A stretch of DNA of 64,000 nucleotides from Pokkaliibacter plantistimulans (GCF_003194385.1 NZ_LAPT01000034.1:1-64000), one strand, 5' to 3'; positions 29,380 to 40,677 are shown, counted from the stretch's first letter. The notes: generated from the sequence alone by a model not told the origin. Numbers and translations are program-made.

Positions 29380-29926
29380 AGGTGGCTCTTACCTGAGAGA
29401 GAAGGGTTACTCGGTTGCTGGCCCAGTCGGCAGTCATGCCTGTAGCCTCTGCAATGCCATCCGGGGCTGTAATGACCACCGGTCTATCTGTTGACGCTTG
29501 CTCAAGGTGTGAATCAATACGCAGCCATTCTGTTGCCATGGTTATTGGGTTCTGTGGTGGCTGGCGATCAATTACAACATTGTTTTCCAGTTCAATATGT
29601 TCGTCGGCATCATAGTAGCGACCATTTTTGGCCGTGGTATGCCACTCTCCGTCTTTGGACCAGGTGCGGATATCAGGCATCTGTAACAAGCTCACCCCCT
29701 TCGACTGAAAATGGTCGACGCGTGGTGAGAATACGCTTGATGCCAGCTGTCCGTTTTGATCAAAGCGATCAGTGGTGATGTCAGTGGCGTAGGAGTCTGC
29801 TTTCTCGCCATCAAGCACCTCCAGACTGAGTACTGGTTGATCTGGCTCACGCAGATCATAGCGCAGCAGTGCAATCCCAATAAGCACGAAGGCTAGAATC
29901 AGGATAACTCGGTTCTTCAGGGACAT
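29363..29926 (-). CDS. lptC: LPS export protein LptC
   Basis: A 187-residue bitopic inner-membrane protein: one N-terminal helix (about 6-24) and a periplasmic jellyroll domain. It accepts LPS from LptB2FG and passes it to LptA. Family-like segments include YATDITTDRFDQNG and the late TGMTADWASNRVTL. Sequence conservation in this family is low, but the position between kdsC and lptA is decisive. Confidence 0.93.
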   Translation of the reverse strand: MSLKNRVILILAFVLIGIALLRYDLREPDQPVLSLEVLDGEKADSYATDITTDRFDQNGQLASSVFSPRVDHFQSKGVSLLQMPDIRTWSKDGEWHTTAKNGRYYDADEHIELENNVVIDRQPPQNPITMATEWLRIDSHLEQASTDRPVVITAPDGIAEATGMTADWASNRVTLLSQVRATYEKAR

Positions 29927-29954
29927 GTGTCCGCTCCCATTTTCTGCTTCTTGC

Positions 29955-30500
29955 TCAGTCCAGATAGGGTTGCAAGCAGTCCGATAGCTTCTGCTGTGCT
30001 GTCAGTATCAGTTCGCATAGCTCTCTGACAGCCCCTTCGCCGCCGTTGCGTTGGCAACAGTAGTGGGTGTGAGGCTGCAGCGCAGGAGCGGCATTGGGTA
30101 CTGTCACTGCCAGTCCGACACGGCGTAGTACCGGCAGGTCTGGCCAGTCATCACCAATGTAGGCAATGTTTTCCATGTCGATCTGATGTTCCTGACGCAG
30201 TTCTTCCAGTGCGTCCAGCTTGTCCTCTCTGCCCTGAAATAGAAAGTGAATGCCGAGATCCTTTGCTCGCTTTGCTACCAGAGCAGAGCGCCTGCCAGTA
30301 ATGATTGCTGTTTTGATGCCCGCCTTGTGCAGCATCTTGATGCCGTGACCATCGAGAGAGTTGAACGCTTTTAATTCGTATCCTTCCTCAGCAAAATACA
30401 GGCGACCGTCGGTCAGAACACCGTCGACATCCATGATCAGCATGGTGATTCGCTGCGCGCGTTGTAGTAGCAGTGAGTCCAGAGTGCTTTCCTGAGTCAT
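29955..30500 (-). CDS. kdsC: 3-deoxy-D-manno-octulosonate 8-phosphate phosphatase
   Basis: A 181-residue C0-type HAD phosphatase that removes phosphate from Kdo-8-P to give Kdo. The nucleophile/acid pair D24 and D26 is in MDVDGVLTDG; later motifs GRRSALVAKRAKDLG and YIGDDWPDLPVL (metal-binding Asp) are intact. It begins one nucleotide after the kdsD stop. Normal length. Confidence 0.97.
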   Translation of the reverse strand: MTQESTLDSLLLQRAQRITMLIMDVDGVLTDGRLYFAEEGYELKAFNSLDGHGIKMLHKAGIKTAIITGRRSALVAKRAKDLGIHFLFQGREDKLDALEELRQEHQIDMENIAYIGDDWPDLPVLRRVGLAVTVPNAAPALQPHTHYCCQRNGGEGAVRELCELILTAQQKLSDCLQPYLD

Positions 30501-30501
30501 G

Positions 30502-31473
30502 TCACACTACTCCCGCTTTGATCAGATCGTGCATATGCAGAATGCCAACCGGTTTGTTTTGCTCTACGACTACTAGGGCGGTAATGCTCCATTGTTCCAT
30601 CAGGTTGAGCGCCTCAGCGGCAAGCAGTTCGGGATTGATGGTCTTGCAGCCGCGTGTCATGACATCGCTGATGGGCAGCGAGTGCAGGTCCAGGCGTTGG
30701 TCCAGGGCTCGACGCAAGTCGCCGTCGGTGAAGATGCCACAAAGTTGGCCGCTTTCGTCTGTTACCGTGGTGAGGCCAAGGCCCTTGCGTGTAATTTCCA
30801 GCAGCGAGTCGCGCAGCAGAGTGTCGGGGCTCACCTGAGGTAACTGCTCGCCTCCATGCATGAGATCCCGGGCGCGTAGTAACAAACGCCGTCCCAGACT
30901 GCCACCAGGGTGGGAGAAGGCGAAGTCTTCTGCGGTGAACCCCCTCGCTTCGAGCAGGGCAACGGCCAGCGCATCGCCCATGACCAGCGCAACGGTCGTG
31001 CTGGTGGTCGGTGCCAAGCCTAATGGGCAGGCCTCTTCATCAATACTCAGGGTAATGTGTATATCAGCAGCGGTTGCCAGGCTGGAGCTGGCATTGCCCG
31101 TCATGCTGATCAAGGGGATTCGTAGTCTCTTCAGTAAGGGAATGAGATTGAGAACCTCTGGGGTTTCTCCCGAATTTGAGAGTGCTAGTACCACGTCAGC
31201 AGCGGTAATCATCCCCATATCGCCGTGGCTGGCTTCTGCTGGGTGTACGAAAAAGCTGGGGGTGCCGGTGCTGGCCAGGGTGGCGGCAATCTTATTGCCA
31301 ATGTGCCCTGACTTGCCCATGCCGATAACCACAACACGTCCCGTGCAGTTCAGCATTAGTTGGCAGGCTGCATTGAAGTGTTCGCCAAGTTGTTGTTGCA
31401 GCGCGGCAACTGCATCGGCTTCTATACGAATGGTGCGTTGTGCACTTGCCAGGAAATCGTGAGGGTGACTCAT
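30502..31473 (-). CDS. kdsD: D-arabinose 5-phosphate isomerase
   Basis: A 323-residue SIS-CBS-CBS enzyme converting ribulose-5-P to arabinose-5-P, the first step to Kdo. The SIS domain contains VVIGMGKSGHIGNKIAAT and HPAEASHGDMGM; two CBS domains occupy about 200-323. I chose the ATG at 31473 (MSHPHDFL), which has GGAG upstream; the frame is open to an ATG at 31518 but that would add 15 unsupported residues. It leads the kdsD-kdsC-lptCAB-rpoN cluster. Confidence 0.97.
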   Translation of the reverse strand: MSHPHDFLASAQRTIRIEADAVAALQQQLGEHFNAACQLMLNCTGRVVVIGMGKSGHIGNKIAATLASTGTPSFFVHPAEASHGDMGMITAADVVLALSNSGETPEVLNLIPLLKRLRIPLISMTGNASSSLATAADIHITLSIDEEACPLGLAPTTSTTVALVMGDALAVALLEARGFTAEDFAFSHPGGSLGRRLLLRARDLMHGGEQLPQVSPDTLLRDSLLEITRKGLGLTTVTDESGQLCGIFTDGDLRRALDQRLDLHSLPISDVMTRGCKTINPELLAAEALNLMEQWSITALVVVEQNKPVGILHMHDLIKAGVV

Positions 31474-31830
31474 GCGCTCCAGCTCGGTTATTAGCAAAAT
31501 AGGTGCCGATAATAGCATTATTTTTTTTATGCTAAACGCTTTGCGCTGCTGCTACGCATGCGGAGTTGCTAGGGAATATGCAAACGTGTGCCGGTTTGTC
31601 GGGGCTTCGTCAGTGTTACTGACGAATGCAACAGTTTGTATGTGAGGGTTGATGTTGACGATGCAGATGGCCATAACAGCATCGGGCTGAATCAGCAGGG
31701 TTCATGGATTAGTGTATGCCAGTTGTCGGCTAGCTGAGTTGAAACGCAACATTTATGCGGGATGTTGGTCGCGCAGGCATCATGTTATGATTTGCGCTTT
31801 TTTAAACCGCCGACCGCCCAGTGAGGGATT
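31474..31830. promoter_or_regulatory. Divergent kdsD / mlaF control region with two inverted repeats
   Basis: A 357-bp gap without a credible gene. Toward kdsD, TATTAT (31514-31509) with TTTAGC (31536-31531) is a weak promoter candidate; it overlaps TAGCAT (31513-31518) / ATGCTA (31529-31534) flanking a T-rich loop. A second perfect repeat TCGTCAGT (31607-31614) / ACTGACGA (31618-31625) has a 3-nt loop and no T tract. Toward mlaF, TATGAT (31786-31791) is a possible -10. E. coli has yrbG at this spot; it is absent here. Confidence 0.45.
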
Positions 31831-32628
31831 ATGGTGTCTGATAACGTTATTGTTCGCGTTCGCGACATGAGTTTTTATCGGGGGGAGCGGGCGATTTATG
31901 ATGAGGTGAATATTGATATCCCCCAGGGAAAAATCACCGCCATCATGGGCCCAAGCGGTACAGGAAAAACGACCTTGCTGCGGCTGATCGGTGGGCAACT
32001 CAGACCTGATGCTGGCGTCATCGAGGTTGCGGGCAAGAATATTGCCAGAATGAGCCGTAAAGAGTTGTTTGCCGTACGTTCGCGGATGGGCATGTTGTTC
32101 CAGTCTGGAGCATTGTTTTCAGACTTGAGCGTTTTTGAAAATGTTGCTTTCCCACTACGCGTGCACACTCAGTTACCTGAAGACATGATCAGTGATCTGG
32201 TACTGCTGAAGTTACAGGCAGTCGGATTGCGTGGCGCCGCAGAGCTGATGCCGGCGGAGCTGTCTGGAGGTATGGCAAGGCGTGTGGCACTGGCGCGTGC
32301 CATTGCGCTGGACCCGGATATCGTCATGTATGACGAGCCGTTTGCTGGACAAGACCCCATTGCTATGGGGGTAGTGGTGCAGCTGATCAGCAAGCTGAAC
32401 AAGGCACTGGGTCATACTGCAATCATCGTTTCCCATGATATTCAGGAGACCTTCAGTATTGCGGACTATGTCTACGTTGTTGCTGATGGTCAGGTTCTGG
32501 CCCGGGGAACGCCCGAGGAGTTGCAGGCAACTGACCAGATGCAGGTAAAACAGTTCATTCAGGGGCTGCCTGATGGTCCCGTGCCTTTTCATTACCCCGC
32601 CATGTCGGTTGCCGAGCAATTTAGCTGA
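31831..32628 (+). CDS. mlaF: Phospholipid-transport ABC ATPase MlaF
   Basis: A 265-residue ATPase of the MlaFEDB complex that maintains outer-membrane lipid asymmetry. Walker A GPSGTGKT (40-47), signature LSGGM (144-148) and Walker B ending D168-E169 are clear. LSGGM rather than LSGGQ is typical of this subfamily. GAGG precedes the ATG. First gene of mlaFEDCB. Confidence 0.97.
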   Translation: MVSDNVIVRVRDMSFYRGERAIYDEVNIDIPQGKITAIMGPSGTGKTTLLRLIGGQLRPDAGVIEVAGKNIARMSRKELFAVRSRMGMLFQSGALFSDLSVFENVAFPLRVHTQLPEDMISDLVLLKLQAVGLRGAAELMPAELSGGMARRVALARAIALDPDIVMYDEPFAGQDPIAMGVVVQLISKLNKALGHTAIIVSHDIQETFSIADYVYVVADGQVLARGTPEELQATDQMQVKQFIQGLPDGPVPFHYPAMSVAEQFS

Positions 32629-32640
32629 GGAGTGTGTTAG

Positions 32641-33423
32641 ATGCTTGATTGGGTGGCTGGTGTTGGACGGTCCACGCTCAATATCTTCACGGTATTAGGT
32701 CGATCCGGGCTGACAATGTATCAAGCGTTGGTGGCCGTACCTGACTGGCGGGTACAGTTTCCGCTGTTAGTACGGCAGCTGTATTTTGTCGGCGTTCTGT
32801 CGGTGATCATTATTGTCGTATCTGCCCTGTTTATCGGCATGGTCCTGGGGTTGCAGGGCTATACCATTCTGGTGGATTACGGTTCAGAGCAGGCTGTGGG
32901 TCAAATGGTGGCGCTCACCTTGACGCGTGAGCTGGCTCCGGTTGTCGCTGCACTGTTGTTTGCCGGTCGGGCTGGTTCTGCGTTGACGGCAGAAATCGGA
33001 CTGATGAAGGCCACTGAGCAATTGGCCAGCATGGAAATGATCGGTGTCGATCCGTTGCGGCGAATTATAGCTCCCCGTTTCTGGGCTGGGTTTATATCGC
33101 TACCTGTGCTTGTGGCGATTTTTAACGTGGTGGGTATCTGGGGTGGGTCACTGGTCAGTGTGGACTGGTTGGGAGTCGACTCAGGTTCATTCTGGGCCAA
33201 TATGCAGAACTCGGTTGATTTCGCTGATGATGTGATCAACGGCATGATCAAGGCGGTAGTGTTCGGTGCGGTGGTGACCTGGATCGCTGTGTTTCAGGGC
33301 TATGATTTGGTGCCGACATCTGAAGGTATCAGTAAGGCGACCACCCGTACTGTTGTGTATTCTTCCCTGGCAGTGCTGGGGCTGGACTTTGTGCTAACTG
33401 CACTGATGTTTGGAGATTTTTAG
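32641..33423 (+). CDS. mlaE: Phospholipid-transport permease MlaE
   Basis: A 260-residue inner-membrane permease of the MlaE/YrbE family with about five to six helices. Conserved segments [24 protein letters not shown] and [13 protein letters not shown] form the coupling region with MlaF. It is 12 bp after mlaF and abuts mlaD. Length is standard. Confidence 0.97.
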   Translation: MLDWVAGVGRSTLNIFTVLGRSGLTMYQALVAVPDWRVQFPLLVRQLYFVGVLSVIIIVVSALFIGMVLGLQGYTILVDYGSEQAVGQMVALTLTRELAPVVAALLFAGRAGSALTAEIGLMKATEQLASMEMIGVDPLRRIIAPRFWAGFISLPVLVAIFNVVGIWGGSLVSVDWLGVDSGSFWANMQNSVDFADDVINGMIKAVVFGAVVTWIAVFQGYDLVPTSEGISKATTRTVVYSSLAVLGLDFVLTALMFGDF

Positions 33424-33424
33424 G

Positions 33425-33883
33425 ATGAAAGTGCGAACGCTGGAGTTAAGTGTTGGTGTACTGATGTTGGCAGGGATAGCTGCGTTGCTGGTGTTGGCTG
33501 TCAAAGTCAGTGGCTTGACGTTTGCGGCGTCTGAGCCGACCTACAAAGTCTATGCCCGCTTTGATAACATCGGCGGCCTTACCTCGCGCTCGAAGGTCAC
33601 TATTGCCGGGGTCCCTATTGGTCGGGTGACCAGTATTCAGTTGGATCCCAAGGATTTTCGCGCCAAGGTGGAAATGCAGATCAATCAGAGTGTGAACTAT
33701 CTGAGCACAGACAGTTCTGCAATGATCCTCACCTCGGGCTTGTTGGGAGAGAAATATATCGGCATACAGGTAGGTGCCGATGACACCATGCTGAAGGATG
33801 GGGATATCATTGAGTACACCCAGTCAGCACTGGTGCTAGAAGACCTGATTGGCAAGTTTCTTTCCAGTCAGACCAAAAAATAG
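33425..33883 (+). CDS. mlaD: MCE-domain lipid-binding protein MlaD
   Basis: A 152-residue inner-membrane-anchored MCE protein that forms a hexameric ring on MlaE. One helix at about 5-27, MCE domain at about 36-115 (VYARFDNIGGLTSRSKVTIAG...), short C-terminal helix. The ATG at 33425 lies 1 nt after the mlaE stop, with GGAG upstream inside mlaE; an earlier in-frame ATG (33410) lies within mlaE and is less likely. Length is close to relatives. Confidence 0.95.
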   Translation: MKVRTLELSVGVLMLAGIAALLVLAVKVSGLTFAASEPTYKVYARFDNIGGLTSRSKVTIAGVPIGRVTSIQLDPKDFRAKVEMQINQSVNYLSTDSSAMILTSGLLGEKYIGIQVGADDTMLKDGDIIEYTQSALVLEDLIGKFLSSQTKK

Positions 33884-34005
33884 CCAGCTCTGACGCAGAG
33901 GCTCCTTGACCTGATCTCGCTAACTGACAGTGAGATGGCTTTTGAGGAGTGGTAGATTCAATCTCTGGTTACTGTGAGTTGGCGGGTAATTGCATGTGAG
34001 GGTAA

Positions 34006-34635
34006 ATGAGTAACATGGTTAAACAGGTATGGAAGGCCGCAATGGCGTTTGTTGTGCTGGCGGCTATGGCGGTAGCTGGCACAGCACAGGCGTCGGATTG
34101 GGATGATGCTAAAGAAGTCGTAGTCAAAACCACGGATGCCATGCTGCTGATGATGAAAGATCCGGCAATGCGTCAGCAGGAGAATTTTGAGACTCTGTAT
34201 GGTGAAGTGGATGCGACAGTGTCGCCGGTTGTCGACTTCGATAGCCTGTCAAAGGGTGTCATGGCGCATTACTACCGTCAGGCAAGCGATGCACAGAAAG
34301 CTGCATTTGCTGATCAGTTCAAGACCACGGTAATTCGTACTTTCACTAAGGCACTGCAGGTTATTACGCTGGATAAATACCAGGTATTGCCCAGTCAGGG
34401 GGCTGATCGTGACGGCAAAGCCAGCGTGCGTTTTGATTTTGCTACTACTGATGGCAAGACTTATCGCATTGAGTACAGCATGCACAAAAAAGGAAGTCAG
34501 TGGCTGGTATATAACGTGACGCTTGATGGCATCAACGTGGGGCTTAACTTCCGTAACCAGTTTGCCGAAGCCATGAACCGTGAACAGGACATGGATAAGG
34601 TTATTAATACCTGGACTGTGGCGGTCAAGGAGTAA
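34006..34635 (+). CDS. mlaC: Periplasmic phospholipid-binding protein MlaC
   Basis: A 209-residue secreted protein that shuttles phospholipid between the MlaA-OmpC complex and MlaD. Signal peptide ends near AGTAQA|SDWDD. The mature domain shows YRQASDAQKAAFADQFKTTVIRTF and WLVYNVTLDGINVGLNFRNQF, both typical. A 122-bp gap separates it from mlaD; a weak mismatched hairpin lies there. mlaB follows 3 bp later. Confidence 0.95.
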   Translation: MSNMVKQVWKAAMAFVVLAAMAVAGTAQASDWDDAKEVVVKTTDAMLLMMKDPAMRQQENFETLYGEVDATVSPVVDFDSLSKGVMAHYYRQASDAQKAAFADQFKTTVIRTFTKALQVITLDKYQVLPSQGADRDGKASVRFDFATTDGKTYRIEYSMHKKGSQWLVYNVTLDGINVGLNFRNQFAEAMNREQDMDKVINTWTVAVKE

Positions 34636-34638
34636 CTC

Positions 34639-34932
34639 ATGGAGGCCTCACTGGACGAAAATGTCATCTTCTTGAATGGCGAGCTCGCTGTGGCTGATGC
34701 AGAGACATTACGTAGCAGAGTCGTTGAGCTAGTAAGAAAAGCGGGGGGCAAGATTATTGTTGATGTCTCCCGTTGCCATTCTCGCTCCATGGTTATCGTT
34801 CCCGTGTTGCTTGGTGCCCTGCGAAAGGCCAGGGCGATGAATGGTAGTGCTGTATTACGCGGAGTCAGTCCTGCCTTACTGTCCATTCTGGAGTTGACTG
34901 ATTTGGATGACGTCATACCAATGGTGCAGTAG
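34639..34932 (+). CDS. mlaB: STAS-domain protein MlaB
   Basis: A 97-residue STAS-fold cytoplasmic protein that binds MlaF and stabilises the transporter. The core (IIVDVSRCHSRSMVIVPVLL) is where anti-sigma-antagonist proteins have their Ser/Thr. Identified mainly by fold pattern, size and position after mlaC. A strong terminator follows. Confidence 0.88.
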   Translation: MEASLDENVIFLNGELAVADAETLRSRVVELVRKAGGKIIVDVSRCHSRSMVIVPVLLGALRKARAMNGSAVLRGVSPALLSILELTDLDDVIPMVQ

Positions 34933-34971
34933 CGCTGTTCTTGGCGTATCCACGAGTAGTATGGAATAAAG

Positions 34972-35010
34972 CCGCCACAGGTACTGACCTGTGGCGGTTG
35001 TCTTGTCTTT
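34972..35010 (+). terminator. Terminator of the mla operon
   Basis: CCGCCACAGGT (34972-34982) pairs perfectly with ACCTGTGGCGG (34987-34997) over the tetraloop ACTG, followed by TTGTCTTGTCTTT. It separates mlaFEDCB from ibaG-murA. Confidence 0.9.
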
Positions 35011-35046
35011 GGCGTACCGGGGCAGATCGTTTAATTTGAGGTTGTC

Positions 35047-36565
<1,519 letters not shown>

Positions 36566-36606
36566 TCAATCTTTTGGCATGCAACGGTACTGACGTGGAT
36601 GTAACG

Positions 36607-37269
36607 ATGAAACAAACCTTGACTCTGGCTTTGTCGAAAGGACGTATTCTGGACGATACCCTTCCCCTGCTGGCAGCCGCGGATATCCATCCTCTGGAAG
36701 ATATTCGAAGCAGCCGCAAGCTGATATTCGACACCAACCATGAGCATTTGAAGTTGATCGTTATTCGTGCCACCGATGTACCCACCTACGTTGAATACGG
36801 CGCGGCAGACATGGGCATTGCTGGCAAGGATGTGTTGATGGAGCACGGTGCTCAGGAAATGTATGAGCCCGTGGATCTGGAGATTGCCAAATGCCGCCTG
36901 ATGACGGCAGGAGTCAAAGGGGCTGCGCCGGTCGTTGGCCGCCGTCTTAAGGTGGCTACCAAGTTCGTGAATGTCGCAAAGGCCTACTATGCGGAGCAAG
37001 GTATCCAGGCGGATGTCATCAAGCTGTATGGTGCCATGGAGCTGGCTCCCTTGATGGGATTGGCGGATAAAATCGTTGATATCGTTGATACCGGTAATAC
37101 GCTGCGGGCCAACGGCTTACAGCCCGAGGAGCTGATTGCAGATATCAGCAGCAGGATGGTAGTCGGCAAAGCCTCGATGAAAATGAAGTATCGCCTGATT
37201 GAACCTATTCTGGAGCGGCTACAGGCAGCGGTGGTAGCCAATCGTCCCGGTCAGGAGGGGGGGCAATGA
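36607..37269 (+). CDS. hisG: ATP phosphoribosyltransferase, short (HisZ-dependent) form
   Basis: A 220-residue HisG that catalyses the first step of histidine synthesis. It has the two catalytic lobes ([39 protein letters not shown]) but lacks the ~75-residue C-terminal ACT-like regulatory domain. Short HisG enzymes need the HisRS-like partner HisZ, which is not in this window. The ATG at 36607 was chosen over the upstream open frame by alignment; a GTG at 36595 is possible. It overlaps hisD by 4 bp. Confidence 0.95.
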   Translation: MKQTLTLALSKGRILDDTLPLLAAADIHPLEDIRSSRKLIFDTNHEHLKLIVIRATDVPTYVEYGAADMGIAGKDVLMEHGAQEMYEPVDLEIAKCRLMTAGVKGAAPVVGRRLKVATKFVNVAKAYYAEQGIQADVIKLYGAMELAPLMGLADKIVDIVDTGNTLRANGLQPEELIADISSRMVVGKASMKMKYRLIEPILERLQAAVVANRPGQEGGQ

Positions 37270-38600
37270 GTATTGACGTCGAAGTTCAGAAGGTGAGCAC
37301 TGCGGTTCGTATGCTCAACGCTGCAGATGCTGACTTTGCCATGCAACTGGATGCGCTGCTGGCATGGGAGTCTGTATCCGATCCGCTGGTGCAGCAGCGT
37401 GTTGATGAGATACTGGCAAATGTCAAAGAGCGCGGTGACGCTGCTGTGCTTGCTTACACTGCGCAGTTTGATCGTTTGTCGAAAGACCGAATGTCAGATC
37501 TGGAGGTTCCGCGAGCCAGATTACTGCAGGCTCTGGACAATTTGCCTGCCAAGCAACGCGATGCGCTGCAGGTGGCTGCAGATCGTGTTCAGCGCTACCA
37601 TCAGCGTCAACTGCAGTCCTCCTGGCAGTATGAGGAGGAAGATGGCACCGTGCTCGGGCAGAAGGTGACGCCGATGGACCGTGTGGGCATTTATGTGCCC
37701 GGCGGTAAGGCTGCTTACCCGTCATCTGTGTTGATGAATGCCTTACCTGCCAAAGTGGCAGGGGTGGGCGAAATCATCATGGTGGTCCCTACGCCAGGTG
37801 GTGAAGTGAACGAACTGGTGTTGGCTGCAGCGGGTCTTGCTGGTGTTGATCGTGTGTTCACTATCGGTGGCTCACAGGCAGTGGCAGCGCTGGCTTACGG
37901 CACCCAGACAATACCTAAGGTCGATAAAATTGTCGGCCCCGGAAATATCTATGTGGCTACCGCCAAGCGGGCTGTGTTCGGTACTGTGGGTATCGACATG
38001 ATCGCCGGTCCTTCTGAAATTCTGGTGATTTGCGATGGTCAGACTAATCCTGATTGGATTGCCATGGATCTGTTCTCGCAGGCTGAGCATGATGAGCAGG
38101 CACAGCCGATCCTGATCTCTCCCGATCTGGCGTTTCTGCAGAAGGTGCAGAACAGTATTGATAAGCTACTGCCTACCATGGAACGTAAAGACATCATTAG
38201 TGTCTCATTACGTGATCGGGCCGCTTTTGTCGCAGTGGCTGATCTGGATCAGGCGTGTGATATTGCTAATCACATTGCACCTGAGCACCTTGAGCTGTCG
38301 GTAGCAGACCCCCAGGTCTGGCTGGAAAAAATTCGCCATGCCGGTGCTATTTTTATGGGTCGTTACACTGCTGAGGCACTTGGCGACTACTGTGCCGGAC
38401 CTAATCATGTACTGCCCACTTCCGGGACCGCACGGTTCTCCTCTCCGCTGGGCGTATATGATTTTCAGAAGCGTTCTTCATTGATCATGTTCACAGAAGA
38501 CGGCGCGAGTGAGGTAGGTAAGGTGGCATCCGTTTTAGCCCGCGGTGAATATCTTACGGCTCATGCGCGTTCTGCCGAATATCGCATCAAGCCTGACTAA
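37266..38600 (+). CDS. hisD: Histidinol dehydrogenase
   Basis: A 444-residue zinc enzyme that oxidises histidinol to histidine in the last two steps. [22 protein letters not shown]-type motif, [12 protein letters not shown], the zinc/catalytic region [10 protein letters not shown] and IAPEHLEL are all present. The start overlaps hisG (ATGA). hisC, which often follows, is absent; a terminator follows instead. Confidence 0.97.
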   Translation: MSIDVEVQKVSTAVRMLNAADADFAMQLDALLAWESVSDPLVQQRVDEILANVKERGDAAVLAYTAQFDRLSKDRMSDLEVPRARLLQALDNLPAKQRDALQVAADRVQRYHQRQLQSSWQYEEEDGTVLGQKVTPMDRVGIYVPGGKAAYPSSVLMNALPAKVAGVGEIIMVVPTPGGEVNELVLAAAGLAGVDRVFTIGGSQAVAALAYGTQTIPKVDKIVGPGNIYVATAKRAVFGTVGIDMIAGPSEILVICDGQTNPDWIAMDLFSQAEHDEQAQPILISPDLAFLQKVQNSIDKLLPTMERKDIISVSLRDRAAFVAVADLDQACDIANHIAPEHLELSVADPQVWLEKIRHAGAIFMGRYTAEALGDYCAGPNHVLPTSGTARFSSPLGVYDFQKRSSLIMFTEDGASEVGKVASVLARGEYLTAHARSAEYRIKPD

Positions 38601-38634
38601 GGTTTGGTGCTGGTCGGGCTGAGTAGCATTGATG

Positions 38635-38657
38635 AAGGCGGGACATTCCCGCCTTTT
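38635..38657 (+). terminator. Terminator after hisD
   Basis: AAGGCGGGA (38635-38643) pairs with TCCCGCCTT (38647-38655) over a 3-nt loop, followed by TTTT-CTGTCTTT. It lies between hisD and the convergent algW gene at 38682 and could serve both. Confidence 0.85.
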
Positions 38658-38681
38658 CTGTCTTTGGGGGTCTCCTCTGAG

Positions 38682-39827
38682 CTATTGATCCTCCGTCAGA
38701 GTATTCGGGCGTTTACCCACGCTCACATTCACGGAAAGGGTGCGCTGATCACGCAGAATATCCAGCTGTATGCTGCTACCTGGCTTCATTTGAGAGACTT
38801 CAAACATCGAGTAATTATTGCCCATTACCGGCTTGCCGTTGATGCGAGTGATGATGTCTCCTGGGCGCAAGCCTGCGACATGGGCTGGGCCATTGCGATA
38901 TAGTCCGGTGATCAGTAATGCATCCGCTGGAATGTTGTTGACACCTTCCGTTTTTAGCTCCTGAGTTTCTACTCCCAGCCAGCCGCGGATGACTTCACCG
39001 TATTTGATGAGGTCTTTGACTACCATATTGACCATATTGGCGGGGATGGCGAAGCCTATGCCCTGATAGCCGCCAGACTTGGAGAATATAGCAGTATTGA
39101 TACCAATCAGGCGGCCTCGGACGTCTACCAGTGCTCCTCCGGAGTTGCCCGGGTTGATGGCCGCATCGGTTTGAATAAAGCGCTCAAAGGCGCTGAGTCC
39201 AAGCTGGCTTCGACCAATCGCACTGATAATGCCCATTGTCACTGTTTGCCCGACGCCGAAAGGATTGCCAATGGCGAGCACTACATCGCCAATACGTGCC
39301 TTGCTGTCGTCTGTTGTTTCAATCACCGGTAAGTTTGGCAGATCAATTTTAAGCAGAGCGAGGTCCGCATCCTGATCGCTGCCAATAACCTTGGCGTCAG
39401 CCTCCCGGCCATCACGTAAAGCCACTTTAATCTCGTCTGCACCACGAATAACGTGGTGGTTGGTTACCACGTAACCCTTACTATCAATAATAACGCCTGA
39501 CCCCAGGCTGGACTGAATGCGGTCCCGATTCGGTGAGTCCGGCATGTTGAAGAAGCGACGAAATACCGGGTCATTCAGCATCGGGTTGGCAGGAGCACGC
39601 TGATAGGTTCTTGTGTAGATGTTGACTACTGCTGGAGCTGCATGCTCGACAGCGTCTGCATAGCTGGCTGGGCCAGTGGGCGGAACAAGAAGGCTACCAG
39701 GTGCGGCATGAGCCTCTTCAACAAAGGGCGCATGTTGATTCCAACCCAGCAGTGCAACGCCAATCGCAACACCGGTGATTGATGGCCAGATGAATGACCG
39801 GCAAACATGCATCCAGTTTTTCTTCAT
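38682..39827 (-). CDS. algW: DegS/AlgW-type periplasmic serine endoprotease
   Basis: A 381-residue membrane-anchored HtrA protease with one N-terminal helix (about 12-28), a trypsin-like domain with triad H125, D155, S229 (GNSGG) and a single C-terminal PDZ domain (about 270-370). A single PDZ plus membrane anchor marks the DegS/AlgW group, which senses misfolded outer-membrane porins and cleaves the anti-sigma factor RseA/MucA. The start at 39827 has a perfect AGGAGG 7 nt upstream; an ATG 21 nt earlier is less likely. Confidence 0.95.
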   Translation of the reverse strand: MKKNWMHVCRSFIWPSITGVAIGVALLGWNQHAPFVEEAHAAPGSLLVPPTGPASYADAVEHAAPAVVNIYTRTYQRAPANPMLNDPVFRRFFNMPDSPNRDRIQSSLGSGVIIDSKGYVVTNHHVIRGADEIKVALRDGREADAKVIGSDQDADLALLKIDLPNLPVIETTDDSKARIGDVVLAIGNPFGVGQTVTMGIISAIGRSQLGLSAFERFIQTDAAINPGNSGGALVDVRGRLIGINTAIFSKSGGYQGIGFAIPANMVNMVVKDLIKYGEVIRGWLGVETQELKTEGVNNIPADALLITGLYRNGPAHVAGLRPGDIITRINGKPVMGNNYSMFEVSQMKPGSSIQLDILRDQRTLSVNVSVGKRPNTLTEDQ

Positions 39828-39897
39828 GCAGAAACCTCCTTCGTGCAAGAGCCGCTAAAATAGAGCCTGAAACTAAGTGATTCAAGGACCCTCAAAC

Positions 39898-40677
39898 ATG
39901 ACAAACATGGTAAATCAGCCGATCTCTCTGGCCCAATTAGTGATGACAGCTGAGCAGCAGATGAACAGTGGAGCCTTTAAGGATTATTGTCCCAACGGAT
40001 TGCAGGTCGAAGGGCGTTCTCAGGTGCGTAAATTGGTCAGTGGGGTCACTGCCAGCCTTGCATTTGTTGAGCAAGCGATAGTGGCTGGTGCTGATGCATT
40101 GTTAGTGCATCATGGCTATTTCTGGCGTGGCGAGACTGCTGAAGTGGTAGGGGTGAAAAAACGTCGATTGCAGGCGTTGCTGCAGGCGGATGTAAGCTTG
40201 CTTGCCTACCATCTGCCTTTGGATGCCCATGCAGAGTTGGGGAACAATGTGCAGTTGGCAAAGCGCCTTGGCTGGATAGTGGAGGATGGGCTTGAGCCTG
40301 GCAATCCTCGTTCTATTGGTTTGCAGGGGCGGTTATCACAAGCGTTGCCAATTAATGATGTGCTCTCTCAGCTTGCAGATATAACCGGTCGCACACCGTT
40401 ACTGGTGGGGCAGGGGAAGCCGGTAGTAACAAGAATTGCCTGGTGCACTGGGGCAGCACAAAGCATGCTGGAGCAAGCAGCGTTGGTTGGGGCTGAGGTT
40501 TTTGTAAGCGGTGAGATATCAGAGCAGACGGTGCATCTGGCTAATGAGCTTGGGCTTTACTACATAGCGGCAGGACATCACGCTACAGAACGATACGGTG
40601 TTCAGGCTCTGGGAGATTGCTTGGCAGAGCAGCTTGGTATCGAGCATCAGTTCATTGATCTGCCTAATCCCGTTTGA
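39898..40677 (+). CDS. Nif3-like dinuclear metal-centre protein (YbgI type)
   Basis: A 259-residue member of the NIF3/YbgI family, which forms hexameric rings with a dinuclear metal site. Visible metal-ligand regions include DALLVHHGYFWRG (His pair) and YYIAAGHHATERYG near the C-terminus. Function is debated: GTP cyclohydrolase-like or tRNA/NAD-related roles have been suggested. The ATG at 39898 has AAGGA upstream. Divergent from algW by 70 bp. Confidence 0.9.
   Translation: MTNMVNQPISLAQLVMTAEQQMNSGAFKDYCPNGLQVEGRSQVRKLVSGVTASLAFVEQAIVAGADALLVHHGYFWRGETAEVVGVKKRRLQALLQADVSLLAYHLPLDAHAELGNNVQLAKRLGWIVEDGLEPGNPRSIGLQGRLSQALPINDVLSQLADITGRTPLLVGQGKPVVTRIAWCTGAAQSMLEQAALVGAEVFVSGEISEQTVHLANELGLYYIAAGHHATERYGVQALGDCLAEQLGIEHQFIDLPNPV

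Noticed and set aside
33900-33945. Hairpin between mlaD and mlaC
   Set aside because: The stem has a mismatch and a poor T tail and lies inside a conserved operon; unlikely to be a real terminator.
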